Below are positions 23,052 through 31,309 of a stretch of DNA of 34,169 nt, piece by piece (the stretch's first letter is position 1; the number at the start of each line of letters is the position of its first letter). The stretch spans positions 1-34,169 of the forward strand of contig JAKAJS010000046.1 in NCBI GenBank assembly GCA_021813685.1. The letters are read 5' to 3'. The stretch is from Deltaproteobacteria bacterium. Its GTDB lineage: Bacteria; Desulfobacterota; Syntrophobacteria; Syntrophobacterales; Syntrophobacteraceae. The position numbers and the translations under genes were made by a program. Under the pieces are notes generated by a model. It saw only the letters and a list, made by a program, of their open reading frames with translations. It did not search any database and had not been told where the DNA came from.

Positions 23052-26000
23052 TTAATGCGGTTCGGACGCAGCCTGGCCTTCGCCGGACTCCAGCTTCTTC
23101 CTCTTTCTTTCCTGTATACGTTCGGTCCATGTATCGAAGATGTAGTAAAAGAGCGGCACGTAGAGCATGGCCAGCGTGGCTTCGAAAATCATGCCTCCCA
23201 TGATCCCCGTGCCTATGGAATGTCGCGCGTTGGCGCCCGCGCCCGAGGCGAGGGCAAGGGGCAGCACTCCGAAGACAAATGCGAGAGACGTCATGATGAT
23301 CGGCCGGAATCTTTCCTCGCCGGCCTTTATCGTGGCGTCCATGACCGAGAGACCCTGATTGCGCAAGTCCACGGCAAAAGCCACCCTCAAGACCGCATTT
23401 TTGGCCCCGAGCCCGATGAGCACAAGCATGCCGATCTGGAAATAAACATCGTTTTCCAGACCCCGCATGGAATTGAAGGCCAGTGCGCCTAGAATGCCGA
23501 AAGGCACCGCGGTCATAACCGCGCCGGGAAGGGTCCACGACTCGAACTGGGCGGAGAGGACCAGAAAAACGATGATAAGGCCGAACACGAAGGCATTCGC
23601 CGAGGTCCCTCCCGATTTTTGTTCCTCGAACGCCATACCCGACCAGGCGTACCCGTAGTCGGCCGGGAGCACCTGCGTTGCCACCTGCTCCATCGTCTTG
23701 ATCGCTTCCCCCGAGCTGTACCCGCCGGCTGCATTGCCTGTAATGAGGGCCGCGGGGAAACCGTTGAAATGAGGCACAAGATCCGGGTCTTGCGTAAAAT
23801 CGGTTTTGACCAGGGCGGAAAGCGGCACCATCTTCCCGTCGGTCGATCTCGTGTAGAGCCTGGTCAGGTCATCGGGGGATTTGCGAAACGGCGCGTCGGA
23901 TTGCAGAATGACATTCCAGACGCGGCCGTACTGGTTGAACTGGCTGACCTGAATCGAGCCGAACTGGGCCTGGAGGGCGCTGTACACATCTCCTATCGGG
24001 ACTCCGAGCAATACCGCTTTGGAGCGGTCGACATCGGCGTGCAGTTGTTGGGAGGAAGCGGTGAAAGTGGAGTTGAGGCCTGAGAGTTGGGGGCGCGAGC
24101 GGGCCTTTGCCAGGAATCGCTGCGTGATATCGTAGAGGTGAGCCGGGTCTCCTGCGGCTTTGTCCTGTACCCAGAACTCGAATCCGCCCGTCGTTCCGAT
24201 CCCGGGAATGGCCGGGGGCGCGATCGGGATAAACCGCCCCGTCATGATGTTTTTGGCCTCCGCGGCGACCTCTCGTAGAACCGCTCCGGCGTTCTCTTTA
24301 CGGGCTCGCTCGCTCGATGAATAACGCTCCTTGAAGTCTTTGAGCTTAACGAAAAAGGTCGCCACATTGGACTTGTACTGGCTGTCTATGAGGCTGTAGC
24401 CGTTGATGATCGAGCGGCTTTCCACGGCTGGGTTTTTGGCAAACAACCGGTCCACGAGCTCGGTGGTTTGGGAGGTACGGCTCAGACTGGCTGCGTCGGG
24501 CATGACGACCTGGGCCATTACGTACCCCTGGTCCTCGTTAGGCACAAAGCTCGTCGGAGTCGTCCGGAACAGGTGCACGAGGCCCCAGAGCATAAAGGCG
24601 AGCAGCACGAACGCAACACTCATTCGCTTTATCATGAACACCACGGCGTCGCCGAAAGCCAGGGTGAAACGATCGAACAACCGGTTGAACCAGGCGAAGG
24701 GGCCCTTTTTCGGTGGGCCCGAGTGCTTAAGCATGACCGCGCACATGGCCGGGGTAAGAGTCAGAGCGACGAAGCCGGAAAGGGCGACCGAGATGACTAT
24801 CGTGATGGCGAACTGCTTGTAGAGCTGCCCGGTGGTGCCGGGAAGGAATGCCGCCGGGATAAAAACCGAGGCCATGACCAGAACCACGGCTACAAGGGAG
24901 GTGCCGATCTCCCCCATGGCCTTTATGGTGGCAGCCTTGGGAGGCAGGCCTGCCTTGACCATGTTGCTCTCCACGTTTTCGACAACCACGATCGCATCGT
25001 CTACCACCATGCCGATGGCTAGCACGATTCCAAATAATGTGAGAAGATTTATCGAAAACCCCAGGGCGAGCATTCCGCATAGAGTCCCGATCAGGGAGAC
25101 AAAGACGGCGACAGTACAGATGATCGTCGAACGGAAGTTCTGCAGGAAGAGATAAACGACGAGCACAACCAGCACTATCGCCTCAAACAGGGTATGGATA
25201 ACCTCCTCGATGGAAAGGCGCACAAATTCGGTGGTGTCCAGGGCGATCTTATACTCAAGCCCCTCGGGCATGGTGCGCTTCAGATTCTTCATGACCTCGC
25301 GCACGCCCTTGGAGACTTCGAGCCCGTTTGCGCCCGGCTGCTGGTAGACGATTATCGGGGTCGCCGGCGCCCCGTCGAGCCTGTTGTTGTCGATGTACTG
25401 CCTGCGGCCTACCTCGGTTCTCGCGACATCCCGCAGTCTTACTATGGCGCTGCCGTCCCGGCTCGCCCGCAGGATGATGTTATCGTACTGCGAGGGTTGG
25501 ACAAAGGGCGGCTGGGTTACGACCGGGTAGGTCTGTTGAACCTTTTTATCGATCGGCTGCTGCCCGAGCTGCCCGGCCCCCCACAACGCGTTTTGCCTGG
25601 AGACCGCATTTTCGATGTCGGTAGTCGTAATTCCCAGGGAGGCCATCCGGTCCGGATTCATCCAGATGCGCATGGCCTGGTCGGGGACGCCGAAGATCTG
25701 CGCCTGTCCAGCCCCGTTTACCCGCTTTATCGCATCGAGAATGTACACATTCGTGTAATTGGTAACGTACTCCGGACTGTAGCGACCGTCCTTGTCGTAG
25801 ACGGCAATGATCATGAGAGGGCTCGATGATTTTTTCTGCACCGAGACCCCGTACTGGGCAACGGCTTGCGGGAGCTGAGGCATGGCCAGATTGACGCGGT
25901 TTTGCACCTGCACCTGGGCGATATCCGGGTCGGTATTGAGGGTGAAATAGACGGTGAGGGTCATCTGGCCGGTGCTCGAACTGGTCGACGTCATGTAGAG

Positions 26001-26225
26001 CATATTGTCGACGCCGTTTACCTGCGCCTCGATGGGGGCGGCAACCGAATCGGCCACCGTCTTCGCGTCGGCGCCCGGATAGGTGGTCGTCACCTGTATC
26101 TGTATCGGCGTAATCGTCGGGTATTGCTCCACAGGCAATGCTTTGATCGCTACCAGTCCTGCGATCACGATGATAAGAGAGATAACCGTCGCAAAAATCG
26201 GCCGCTCGATAAAAAACCTGGACAT
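23052..26225 (-). CDS. RND multidrug efflux pump, HAE1 (AcrB/MexB) family
   Basis: A 1057-aa inner-membrane pump of normal length. It begins MSRFFIERPIFATVISLIIV and has two sets of transmembrane helices with large periplasmic loops after TM1 and TM7. The proton-relay pair lies in TM4 as GMVVDDAIVVVENVE, and the TM10 lysine in GLGAKNAVL. Porter-domain signatures include ITPIQIQVTTTYPGADAKTV and PTSFVPNEDQGYVMAQV. It extrudes hydrophobic or amphiphilic compounds by proton antiport. It starts 35 bp after the adaptor gene. Confidence 0.97.
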   Translation of the reverse strand: MSRFFIERPIFATVISLIIVIAGLVAIKALPVEQYPTITPIQIQVTTTYPGADAKTVADSVAAPIEAQVNGVDNMLYMTSTSSSTGQMTLTVYFTLNTDPDIAQVQVQNRVNLAMPQLPQAVAQYGVSVQKKSSSPLMIIAVYDKDGRYSPEYVTNYTNVYILDAIKRVNGAGQAQIFGVPDQAMRIWMNPDRMASLGITTTDIENAVSRQNALWGAGQLGQQPIDKKVQQTYPVVTQPPFVQPSQYDNIILRASRDGSAIVRLRDVARTEVGRRQYIDNNRLDGAPATPIIVYQQPGANGLEVSKGVREVMKNLKRTMPEGLEYKIALDTTEFVRLSIEEVIHTLFEAIVLVVLVVYLFLQNFRSTIICTVAVFVSLIGTLCGMLALGFSINLLTLFGIVLAIGMVVDDAIVVVENVESNMVKAGLPPKAATIKAMGEIGTSLVAVVLVMASVFIPAAFLPGTTGQLYKQFAITIVISVALSGFVALTLTPAMCAVMLKHSGPPKKGPFAWFNRLFDRFTLAFGDAVVFMIKRMSVAFVLLAFMLWGLVHLFRTTPTSFVPNEDQGYVMAQVVMPDAASLSRTSQTTELVDRLFAKNPAVESRSIINGYSLIDSQYKSNVATFFVKLKDFKERYSSSERARKENAGAVLREVAAEAKNIMTGRFIPIAPPAIPGIGTTGGFEFWVQDKAAGDPAHLYDITQRFLAKARSRPQLSGLNSTFTASSQQLHADVDRSKAVLLGVPIGDVYSALQAQFGSIQVSQFNQYGRVWNVILQSDAPFRKSPDDLTRLYTRSTDGKMVPLSALVKTDFTQDPDLVPHFNGFPAALITGNAAGGYSSGEAIKTMEQVATQVLPADYGYAWSGMAFEEQKSGGTSANAFVFGLIIVFLVLSAQFESWTLPGAVMTAVPFGILGALAFNSMRGLENDVYFQIGMLVLIGLGAKNAVLRVAFAVDLRNQGLSVMDATIKAGEERFRPIIMTSLAFVFGVLPLALASGAGANARHSIGTGIMGGMIFEATLAMLYVPLFYYIFDTWTERIQERKRKKLESGEGQAASEPH

Positions 26226-26260
26226 GAGTCAGCGCTCCTTTGCCATCCTCCTCTTTTGGT

Positions 26261-27475
26261 TCAATCGGCCCCTGCCGCACCCGTCTTCTTTACGGCGGAG
26301 ACGACCTTTACCGGCTCCCCTGGACTCAGGCCGAGGGCCCCGTCGACCACCACCCGATCGCCCGCTCTCAAGCCCTCGTTAATAAACCAGTCATTGCCAT
26401 GCGCATCGCCCACGGTTACCGGGCGCGGTTCGACCTTGTTTTCTTTTCCCACCACCCATACCAGATGTCCCTTGGACGACTGGTGCACGGCACGCTGGGG
26501 GATGAGAACGGCGTTGGGGCGGGTAGCTCCCTGCAAACGCACGCGAACATACTCGTTTGGCCGCAGCCAGTTTCGGGGATTGGCAACGGTAATGCGGATG
26601 AGGAAAGTCCCGGTCTGAGGGTTGAACATAGGGTTGGCAAATGTCACCTGTCCGGTTTGTGGAAAAACCGAGCCGTCCGCCAGAAGAATCTCTGCGGTGA
26701 ATTTTTGGTCCTTGGGTCCCCGCAGCAGCCCCTTTTGCATTTCATTGTGGAATTTGAGCCTCTCATTCTCCGAGAGGCTGAAGTTTACATAGACCGGGGA
26801 GGTTACAGCGACGGTGGTCAGCTGGCTGTTTCCCGGATTGAGATAGCTCCCGTCCTGTTGCAGAGCATAACTGGTAATACCGTTGACCGGAGATTTGATC
26901 ACGGTGTAGGAAAAGTTCAGTTTGGCCTGTTCGACGACCGCCCTCGCTTGCGCGACAGCGGCCGAGGCGGTCTCGAACTTGCCGACCGCATCGTCGAGTT
27001 CTCTTTTAGAGAGCGCGTTGGCGGCCGCAAGGGGCCTGGCGCGAGCAAGGTTTTTGCGTGCTACATCAAGAGCGGCCTGATGTCGTGCAAGCGCGGCCTC
27101 CGCCTGATCGAGCTGCGCCTTGAAAGGTTTTTGATCCATCACAAAAAGTGTCTGCCCGGTCTTTACCATCGCCCCTTCGGTGTACACGCGCTTTTCCAGA
27201 AAACCGGAGACCCGCGCCTGAATATTTACCTGCCTCGAACTCTGCACCTGGGCCACGTATTCGAAGGAAACCGGCGTGTCTTTCGGAATCACCGTAATTG
27301 CGGTTACCTCCGCGGGCCCCTGCTTTTTTCCCGAGCTCTCCTCTTTGTGCCGAGTGCAACCGCCAACAGCGAGGAGCATAAAAAAAACCGGCAGCAGGAC
27401 CAAAGTGCTCAACCGGAAACCATGCCGTAGAGGTGCCCGCCTGTGCTCAGACCAAGGTGCAGGATGCACTGTCAT
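26261..27475 (-). CDS. RND efflux periplasmic adaptor (membrane fusion protein)
   Basis: A 404-aa MexA/AcrA-type adaptor lipoprotein. A hydrophobic leader ends in LLAVGGC, a lipobox. Then come the barrel-sandwich (QVNIQARVSGFLEKRVYTEGAMVK), a coiled-coil hairpin, a returning lipoyl half (VKSPVNGITSYAL-like) and C-terminal beta-barrel/membrane-proximal domains. The start at 27475 (MTVHPAPW) follows AAAGGAG. The upstream open frame to 27568 is not preferred. It is the first gene of the efflux operon; upstream lies an 82-bp dyad that may be a control site. Confidence 0.95.
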   Translation of the reverse strand: MTVHPAPWSEHRRAPLRHGFRLSTLVLLPVFFMLLAVGGCTRHKEESSGKKQGPAEVTAITVIPKDTPVSFEYVAQVQSSRQVNIQARVSGFLEKRVYTEGAMVKTGQTLFVMDQKPFKAQLDQAEAALARHQAALDVARKNLARARPLAAANALSKRELDDAVGKFETASAAVAQARAVVEQAKLNFSYTVIKSPVNGITSYALQQDGSYLNPGNSQLTTVAVTSPVYVNFSLSENERLKFHNEMQKGLLRGPKDQKFTAEILLADGSVFPQTGQVTFANPMFNPQTGTFLIRITVANPRNWLRPNEYVRVRLQGATRPNAVLIPQRAVHQSSKGHLVWVVGKENKVEPRPVTVGDAHGNDWFINEGLRAGDRVVVDGALGLSPGEPVKVVSAVKKTGAAGAD

Positions 27476-27640
27476 GCTCCTTTCTTTCGGGGGTATTCGC
27501 TTAAGTCTAGGGGGGGAGGTCGTCAAATCGGCGACCACAGATACGAATGTCCGCACCACCCGAAGCAAAACCTGGAATTTTTTCGTGAACTGCGGACATC
27601 TTTTAAGATGAAACTATAAGACGGCCGGGGGGGATGGGAA

Positions 27641-27722
27641 GTAACCCGGAGCCTATGTTACGGTATACGTCAGTACTGTTACTCCGGGTGGGAGCATGTT
27701 ACCGTAACCTGCTCCGGGTAAC
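27641..27722. promoter_or_regulatory. 82-bp nested dyad upstream of the efflux operon
   Basis: The outer arms GTAACCCGGAGC (27641-27652) and GCTCCGGGTAAC (27711-27722) are complementary with one mismatch. The inner arms GTTACGGTA (27657-27665) and TACCGTAAC (27700-27708) are perfect. A partial extra copy, GTTACTCCGGGT, lies in the loop. No T-run follows on either strand, so an operator or mobile palindrome is more likely than a terminator. It lies between the efflux operon start and the end of the TolB-like gene. Confidence 0.6.
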
Positions 27723-27748
27723 TGCAAAATTACAGGGATAGCGCAGTG

Positions 27749-29380
27749 TCAAAACATCTTGAGACCGGCTTTTTCCAACCCTTCCCAAAAATTGCAGGCC
27801 AGATCGGGGTCTTTCATGAAGACTCCGGTGATCTTTCGACCCAGGGCAGGAAAATCGGGCCTCAGCCTGAGAAGCGCTTCAACGGAGCTCCCTGCCTCCC
27901 TTCCTTTTCCAAGCCGGCCCAAAGCCGCAATGCGCACGAGCGGCGTCCAAAAAAGATGGGGCGGGTTGAACTTTTCGGCTTCGCGGCATGCCTCTTCCAA
28001 GTTGCCTTGCCGGAAATAATTCAGATAGGGGGCCAAATGAAACCAGCCCGGATGGTAGGAATTCATACGCATTGCGTCCTCCATCAGGGCCAGGCCCCTG
28101 TCCCACTCGCCATAGAGAGCAATCGCCCAGCCAAGCAGGGCGACAACGTCGGGCAAGGCGGGCTGGGACAAAAGAGTTTGTTCGGCCTCCTTAAAGAAAC
28201 GGTCTCTTTGTCCGGACACAAACAGGACGTAGGAAAGGAGCGCTCCGACCATCGGGTTTTCCGGCTCTGCGGAAACTGCCTGTCGCGCCAGAGCCACGGC
28301 TTGCTCTATCATCTTCCTATTGTCAGGCTGGATAAATGCATATTCGTTGGCATGGAGGAATGCCTGCAGGGCCGAAGAAAGCGCGGAAACGGGATCGCTC
28401 AACCGGACCCGCTCCAGTGCCCACATGGCTTTGGCGTGCGTCTTTGGCGAAAAGTCGAAAAGATATTGACTGAACCTGACAAAAACCTCGCAGGCTTCAA
28501 AATAGGGGAGCGGTCCGGACCGGGATTCTTTTGCGAGTTTTTGGGCGATGGCTCCAAAGAACCCGCCAATCCTCCCGGTGGTTTTGCGGGCGATCTCCTC
28601 CTGCAGAGCAATGATTTTCCCCGCTTCAAAACAATATTTGTACTGCTCTCCCCATATCTGGGTCAGGGTATCCGAATCAATCAGCCTGAGCGTGACTTTG
28701 ATGGTATCCTTCTCTTTTCGTATACTCCCCACCAGCAAAAATCTCGCCGCAAACTCCCGCCTCGCCTCTATCGCATCTCCCGGCTCCTGCCTGCCGCACA
28801 GGGCGCAGTGGGAAACATTGACCTCCAAGCCGTGACACCGGGCAAACTCGCTCATCAGTTCCTCGGTAAGCCCCTTTGCGATGTAGTCAATCTTTTTGTC
28901 ATCCGTGAGGTTTACAAGGGGCAGTACGGCAATCGAGGGCAAATCCGCGGAGGGAAGCAGGGAGAGCCCGGAACGGGCAGGCGCTGTTTGATTCTCTCCC
29001 GCCTGTATCCCGGCTTCCCGGGAACCTGGCGCCTGCAAATCCCGAGTGATTTTCGAAAACGACGGTACGTAGCTTCCTTTACCAATCTCGATTTTCAATT
29101 GATCCTGTCGGCCGAGCCCCGAGTAATAGCTCTCGAGAAATTTTCGCAGCCTTGCCGCCTGGATGCGCACAATCGGGTCTGTTATTGGATCGAAATCCTC
29201 GTTTCTGCCGAAAACCCGTGTGGCGATCGAATAGCCTTTGATCTCCCGGGCTCTTCCGGCCAGAGTCTCTTCCACCACGTGCTTCAGGAACCCGCAGATC
29301 ATGGGCTTATTTCTGAACTCCGGGCTGTCGAGGATATATCTCAGCTGTTGTCTGACCGCATCTTCAGTGATATCCGGCAT
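27749..29380 (-). CDS. TolB-like / TPR protein with an N-terminal regulatory-type region
   Basis: A 543-aa protein. Residues 1-110 include VRIQAARLRKFLESYYSGLG and KIEIGKGSYVPSF, a pattern found at the N-terminus of many adenylate-cyclase-like/TolB-TPR proteins, where it resembles a winged-helix-type module. Residues 146-260 match the TolB-like domain (SIAVLPLVNLTDDKKIDYIAKGLTEEL). The rest is helical with TPR-like units. No catalytic cyclase domain is present. It lies upstream of the efflux operon on the same strand, separated by about 270 bp including the dyad. A sensing or regulatory role is possible, not shown. The ATG at 29380 gives the best N-terminus. Confidence 0.75.
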   Translation of the reverse strand: MPDITEDAVRQQLRYILDSPEFRNKPMICGFLKHVVEETLAGRAREIKGYSIATRVFGRNEDFDPITDPIVRIQAARLRKFLESYYSGLGRQDQLKIEIGKGSYVPSFSKITRDLQAPGSREAGIQAGENQTAPARSGLSLLPSADLPSIAVLPLVNLTDDKKIDYIAKGLTEELMSEFARCHGLEVNVSHCALCGRQEPGDAIEARREFAARFLLVGSIRKEKDTIKVTLRLIDSDTLTQIWGEQYKYCFEAGKIIALQEEIARKTTGRIGGFFGAIAQKLAKESRSGPLPYFEACEVFVRFSQYLFDFSPKTHAKAMWALERVRLSDPVSALSSALQAFLHANEYAFIQPDNRKMIEQAVALARQAVSAEPENPMVGALLSYVLFVSGQRDRFFKEAEQTLLSQPALPDVVALLGWAIALYGEWDRGLALMEDAMRMNSYHPGWFHLAPYLNYFRQGNLEEACREAEKFNPPHLFWTPLVRIAALGRLGKGREAGSSVEALLRLRPDFPALGRKITGVFMKDPDLACNFWEGLEKAGLKMF

Positions 29381-29628
29381 TTTTCAAGAAAACCTCCCCA
29401 TGTTCGACCGGGAAAACCGTGAAACCATGGAAAAGCGGGCCGTGGCGATGCCAAACGGAATGCAGCCGGCCGGAAATCCTGCGGCCGGTAAACGGTGAAA
29501 AGCCGGTAAGGCTGCAAAAAAGATAAGAAGTTGGGTGCCGGATGGGAATACTGTAAAATAGAGATTATTTTCTGAATCACCATTTTGGTATTTGGAGCCC
29601 CGCAGTTTCTCCCGGGAGGAAAGAGACG

Positions 29629-29856
29629 ATGAGCAACGCAGAGGCGTCGAAGTGGATCGAAAATCTGTACGGGAATTCCAGGGCTATGACGGAGAGATCA
29701 ATCCTCCCCGTCAATACCTCGGAATACAAAAATGATCTGGAAACGCAAAGGGTTTTGATCGCATCATCTTTTAGTGCCGTGAAGGGATGTTCACATCAGG
29801 TCCATGTGCCTCCAGCTTCCAATCTGAGCGATGTCATCGCTATCATTAAACAATGA
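29629..29856 (+). CDS. Small protein of unknown function
   Basis: A 75-aa frame with a good ribosome binding site (GGGAGGAAAGAG) before its ATG. The protein is soluble, without a recognisable motif, and begins MSNAEASKWIENLYGNSRAM. It is 34 bp upstream of a TumA-like antitoxin gene, in the same direction. It could be part of that module or an unrelated accessory gene. I do not recognise it. Confidence 0.5.
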   Translation: MSNAEASKWIENLYGNSRAMTERSILPVNTSEYKNDLETQRVLIASSFSAVKGCSHQVHVPPASNLSDVIAIIKQ

Positions 29857-29890
29857 ATAGCGGGAGTAGACTCTGGTCGGGAGGGCTTTT

Positions 29891-30121
29891 ATGCGAAAAG
29901 AGAGAATGGAATACGGCTCTTCTGCGGATGCTCTGGTCGCGGTGGCAAAGCGCCTCAGCGTTTATGAAAATCGATATGGTATGACTTCTGAAGATTTCTA
30001 TGACGGATACCAGAGAGGACAGAAGGAAGATTCTATAGATTTTGTCGAGTGGGCGAACGACTATCAACACTATGTGGCCGTCCGTTCTGAAATAGAAGAA
30101 CACCTGCACCATGTTGCCTGA
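29891..30121 (+). CDS. TumA-like antitoxin
   Basis: A 76-aa acidic, helical protein containing MTSEDFYDGYQRGQKEDS and IDFVEWANDY. These resemble the small antitoxins encoded before TumE/DUF6516 toxins. GGAGGG lies 5 bases before the ATG. Its 3' end overlaps the following toxin remnant by 11 bp, the usual arrangement for this pair. Since the toxin is broken, the antitoxin is probably a relic or a guard against another copy. The assignment rests on sequence style and context. Confidence 0.65.
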   Translation: MRKERMEYGSSADALVAVAKRLSVYENRYGMTSEDFYDGYQRGQKEDSIDFVEWANDYQHYVAVRSEIEEHLHHVA

Positions 30122-30352
30122 TTCATTGCGCAATTACCTCGATAAAATCGAAGCTGCCGTTCGCAATTTACCGGGAGCGTACGCGGAATGGTATGAAGAA
30201 GAAATCCTGGCCGGCAAGGCAATCTTATTTTCCGCTATGACAGTACTCCGCACTTTCCCGAGCTGGAGAAATTCTCCAGGTCTTCTTACCGATCTGCACC
30301 GGGCTCCGTGTTCAGAAAGCATCGACATCCTTCAGAGCGGCCTCGCGACTGA
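30111..30352 (+). pseudogene. Decayed TumE-like (DUF6516) toxin
   Basis: The first 35 codons (LRNYLDKIEAAVRNLPGAYA, then EWYEEEIL) match the start of DUF6516/TumE toxins. From about 30221 the frame shifts: in another frame NLIFRYDSTPHFPELEKFS matches the family's C-terminal RYD-x-x-PHxPELE pattern and ends at the TGA at 30350-30352. The central part of the domain is missing, so this looks like an internal deletion plus frameshift. The original frame continues to 30500 as nonsense. Bases 30353-30496 hold no clear gene. Confidence 0.7.
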
Positions 30353-30496
30353 GATCGGTTGCAATAAACTCCTCGGGCTTTTCATTCACAATGGCGTTGG
30401 TCATCGATTTTCAACGTCAGATTCGCCATCTCGATCTCCCATTGCAAAATATCTTGCGGGACAGCAGCCTCGTGTCTCGCGCGCTCAAAAATCGCC

Positions 30497-30525
30497 TTGA
30501 CTTTCCAGGACTCGACTGTTATGGA
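30497..30525 (+). promoter_or_regulatory. Predicted promoter of crcB
   Basis: TTGACT (30497-30502) and TATGGA (30520-30525) are spaced by 17 bp. Transcription would start near 30532, about 11 nt before the fluoride aptamer, the same layout as for the other three riboswitches. Confidence 0.5.
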
Positions 30526-30542
30526 ATTTAACCGTTTTTCCA

Positions 30543-30593
30543 GGGCGATGGAGTCCGCCCGTAACCGCCCCCCTTCAGGCTGATGACTCCTGC
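30543..30593 (+). promoter_or_regulatory. Fluoride riboswitch (crcB motif) upstream of crcB
   Basis: The element runs from GGGCGATGGAGTCCGCCC to GGCTGATGACTCCTGC. The pseudoknot GGGCG/CGCCC, P1 GGAGTC/GACTCC and P2 closed by GCC/GGC all form, and the ion-site bases are canonical. The downstream leader (30594-30838) holds a CGCGCTG/CAGCGCG hairpin (near 30757-30782) and a small CGGG/CCCG hairpin touching the ribosome binding site, but no T-run terminator. Control may therefore be translational. Confidence 0.96.
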
Positions 30594-30838
30594 GAAGCTG
30601 GTTAGGCGTTTTGCGCAGGGAATCAGAAGGGTTGGCGGTTGCGCTGCGGTGGAAGTAGATCCTGTTCCTGCCGATTGATAGTTCCCGTTCCGCTCTTTCC
30701 TGAAAACTGCACCTGAGATGCGCCGCGTCGGCGAGTTATGTGCAAATGGCGGCTGCCGCGCTGGAGGGCTTTGTCAGCGCGCCGCTCGGGTGGGGATGCT
30801 TTGCTCTGCCCCGGCGGGTAAACCCGGAGATTGCTTGT

Positions 30839-31306
30839 ATGGAAAACAGAATCATTTTGGATCTCGTTCAGCGTTATCCAGGACCAGTGCTCAAATTCAT
30901 TTCCGATAAATTCAAATTGCTCGTTGCCGGAATCCGTGGACCGCTTCTTGTCGTGGCCGGCGGGGGGATTGGATCGGTTTGCCGGTATGGAGTTGCATTG
31001 TTTGCCGCGAGGTTTTTCGGCACCAGATTCCCCTGGGGAACGCTCATCGTCAATTTAACCGGCTGTTTTCTCATAGGCCTTTCTTTCGCTTTTGCGGGGC
31101 GCGGACTGAAAATCATGAACCCCTCGGCCCGACTCCTCTTTATGACCGGTTTTCTCGGCGGATTAACGACTTTTTCGACCTATACTCTGGAGACGGTCAA
31201 TGCCATTCGCGGAACGACCTATATTCTGGCTCTGACCAACTTTTTGACCAATAATCTCGCCGGAGGCGCCCTGGTATTGCTTGGAATGTGGGTGGGGAGG
31301 CTCTAA
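30839..31306 (+). CDS. crcB: CrcB/Fluc fluoride channel
   Basis: A 155-aa four-helix membrane protein that works as a dual-topology dimer exporting fluoride. The family signatures are all present: GGGIGSVCRYGV (usual GGxxGAxxRY), GTLIVNLTGCFLIG and GFLGGLTTFSTY, which includes the pore Asn and the Phe/Ser/Thr residues lining the fluoride path. The ATG at 30839 has GGAGA 8 bases upstream. The frame is open to 30740, but that part is leader. Compared with typical 125-aa Fluc proteins, it has an N-terminal extension of about 30 residues. It lies 4 bp before a DUF190 gene, its usual partner. Confidence 0.96.
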   Translation: MENRIILDLVQRYPGPVLKFISDKFKLLVAGIRGPLLVVAGGGIGSVCRYGVALFAARFFGTRFPWGTLIVNLTGCFLIGLSFAFAGRGLKIMNPSARLLFMTGFLGGLTTFSTYTLETVNAIRGTTYILALTNFLTNNLAGGALVLLGMWVGRL

Positions 31307-31309
31307 AAC

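Noticed and set aside
30353..30496. Short minus-strand frames after the toxin remnant
   Set aside because: They are about 30 codons long, without clear start signals or family similarity.
30740..30838. Upstream in-frame start of crcB
   Set aside because: The added 33 residues resemble no Fluc N-terminus, and a good ribosome binding site precedes 30839.
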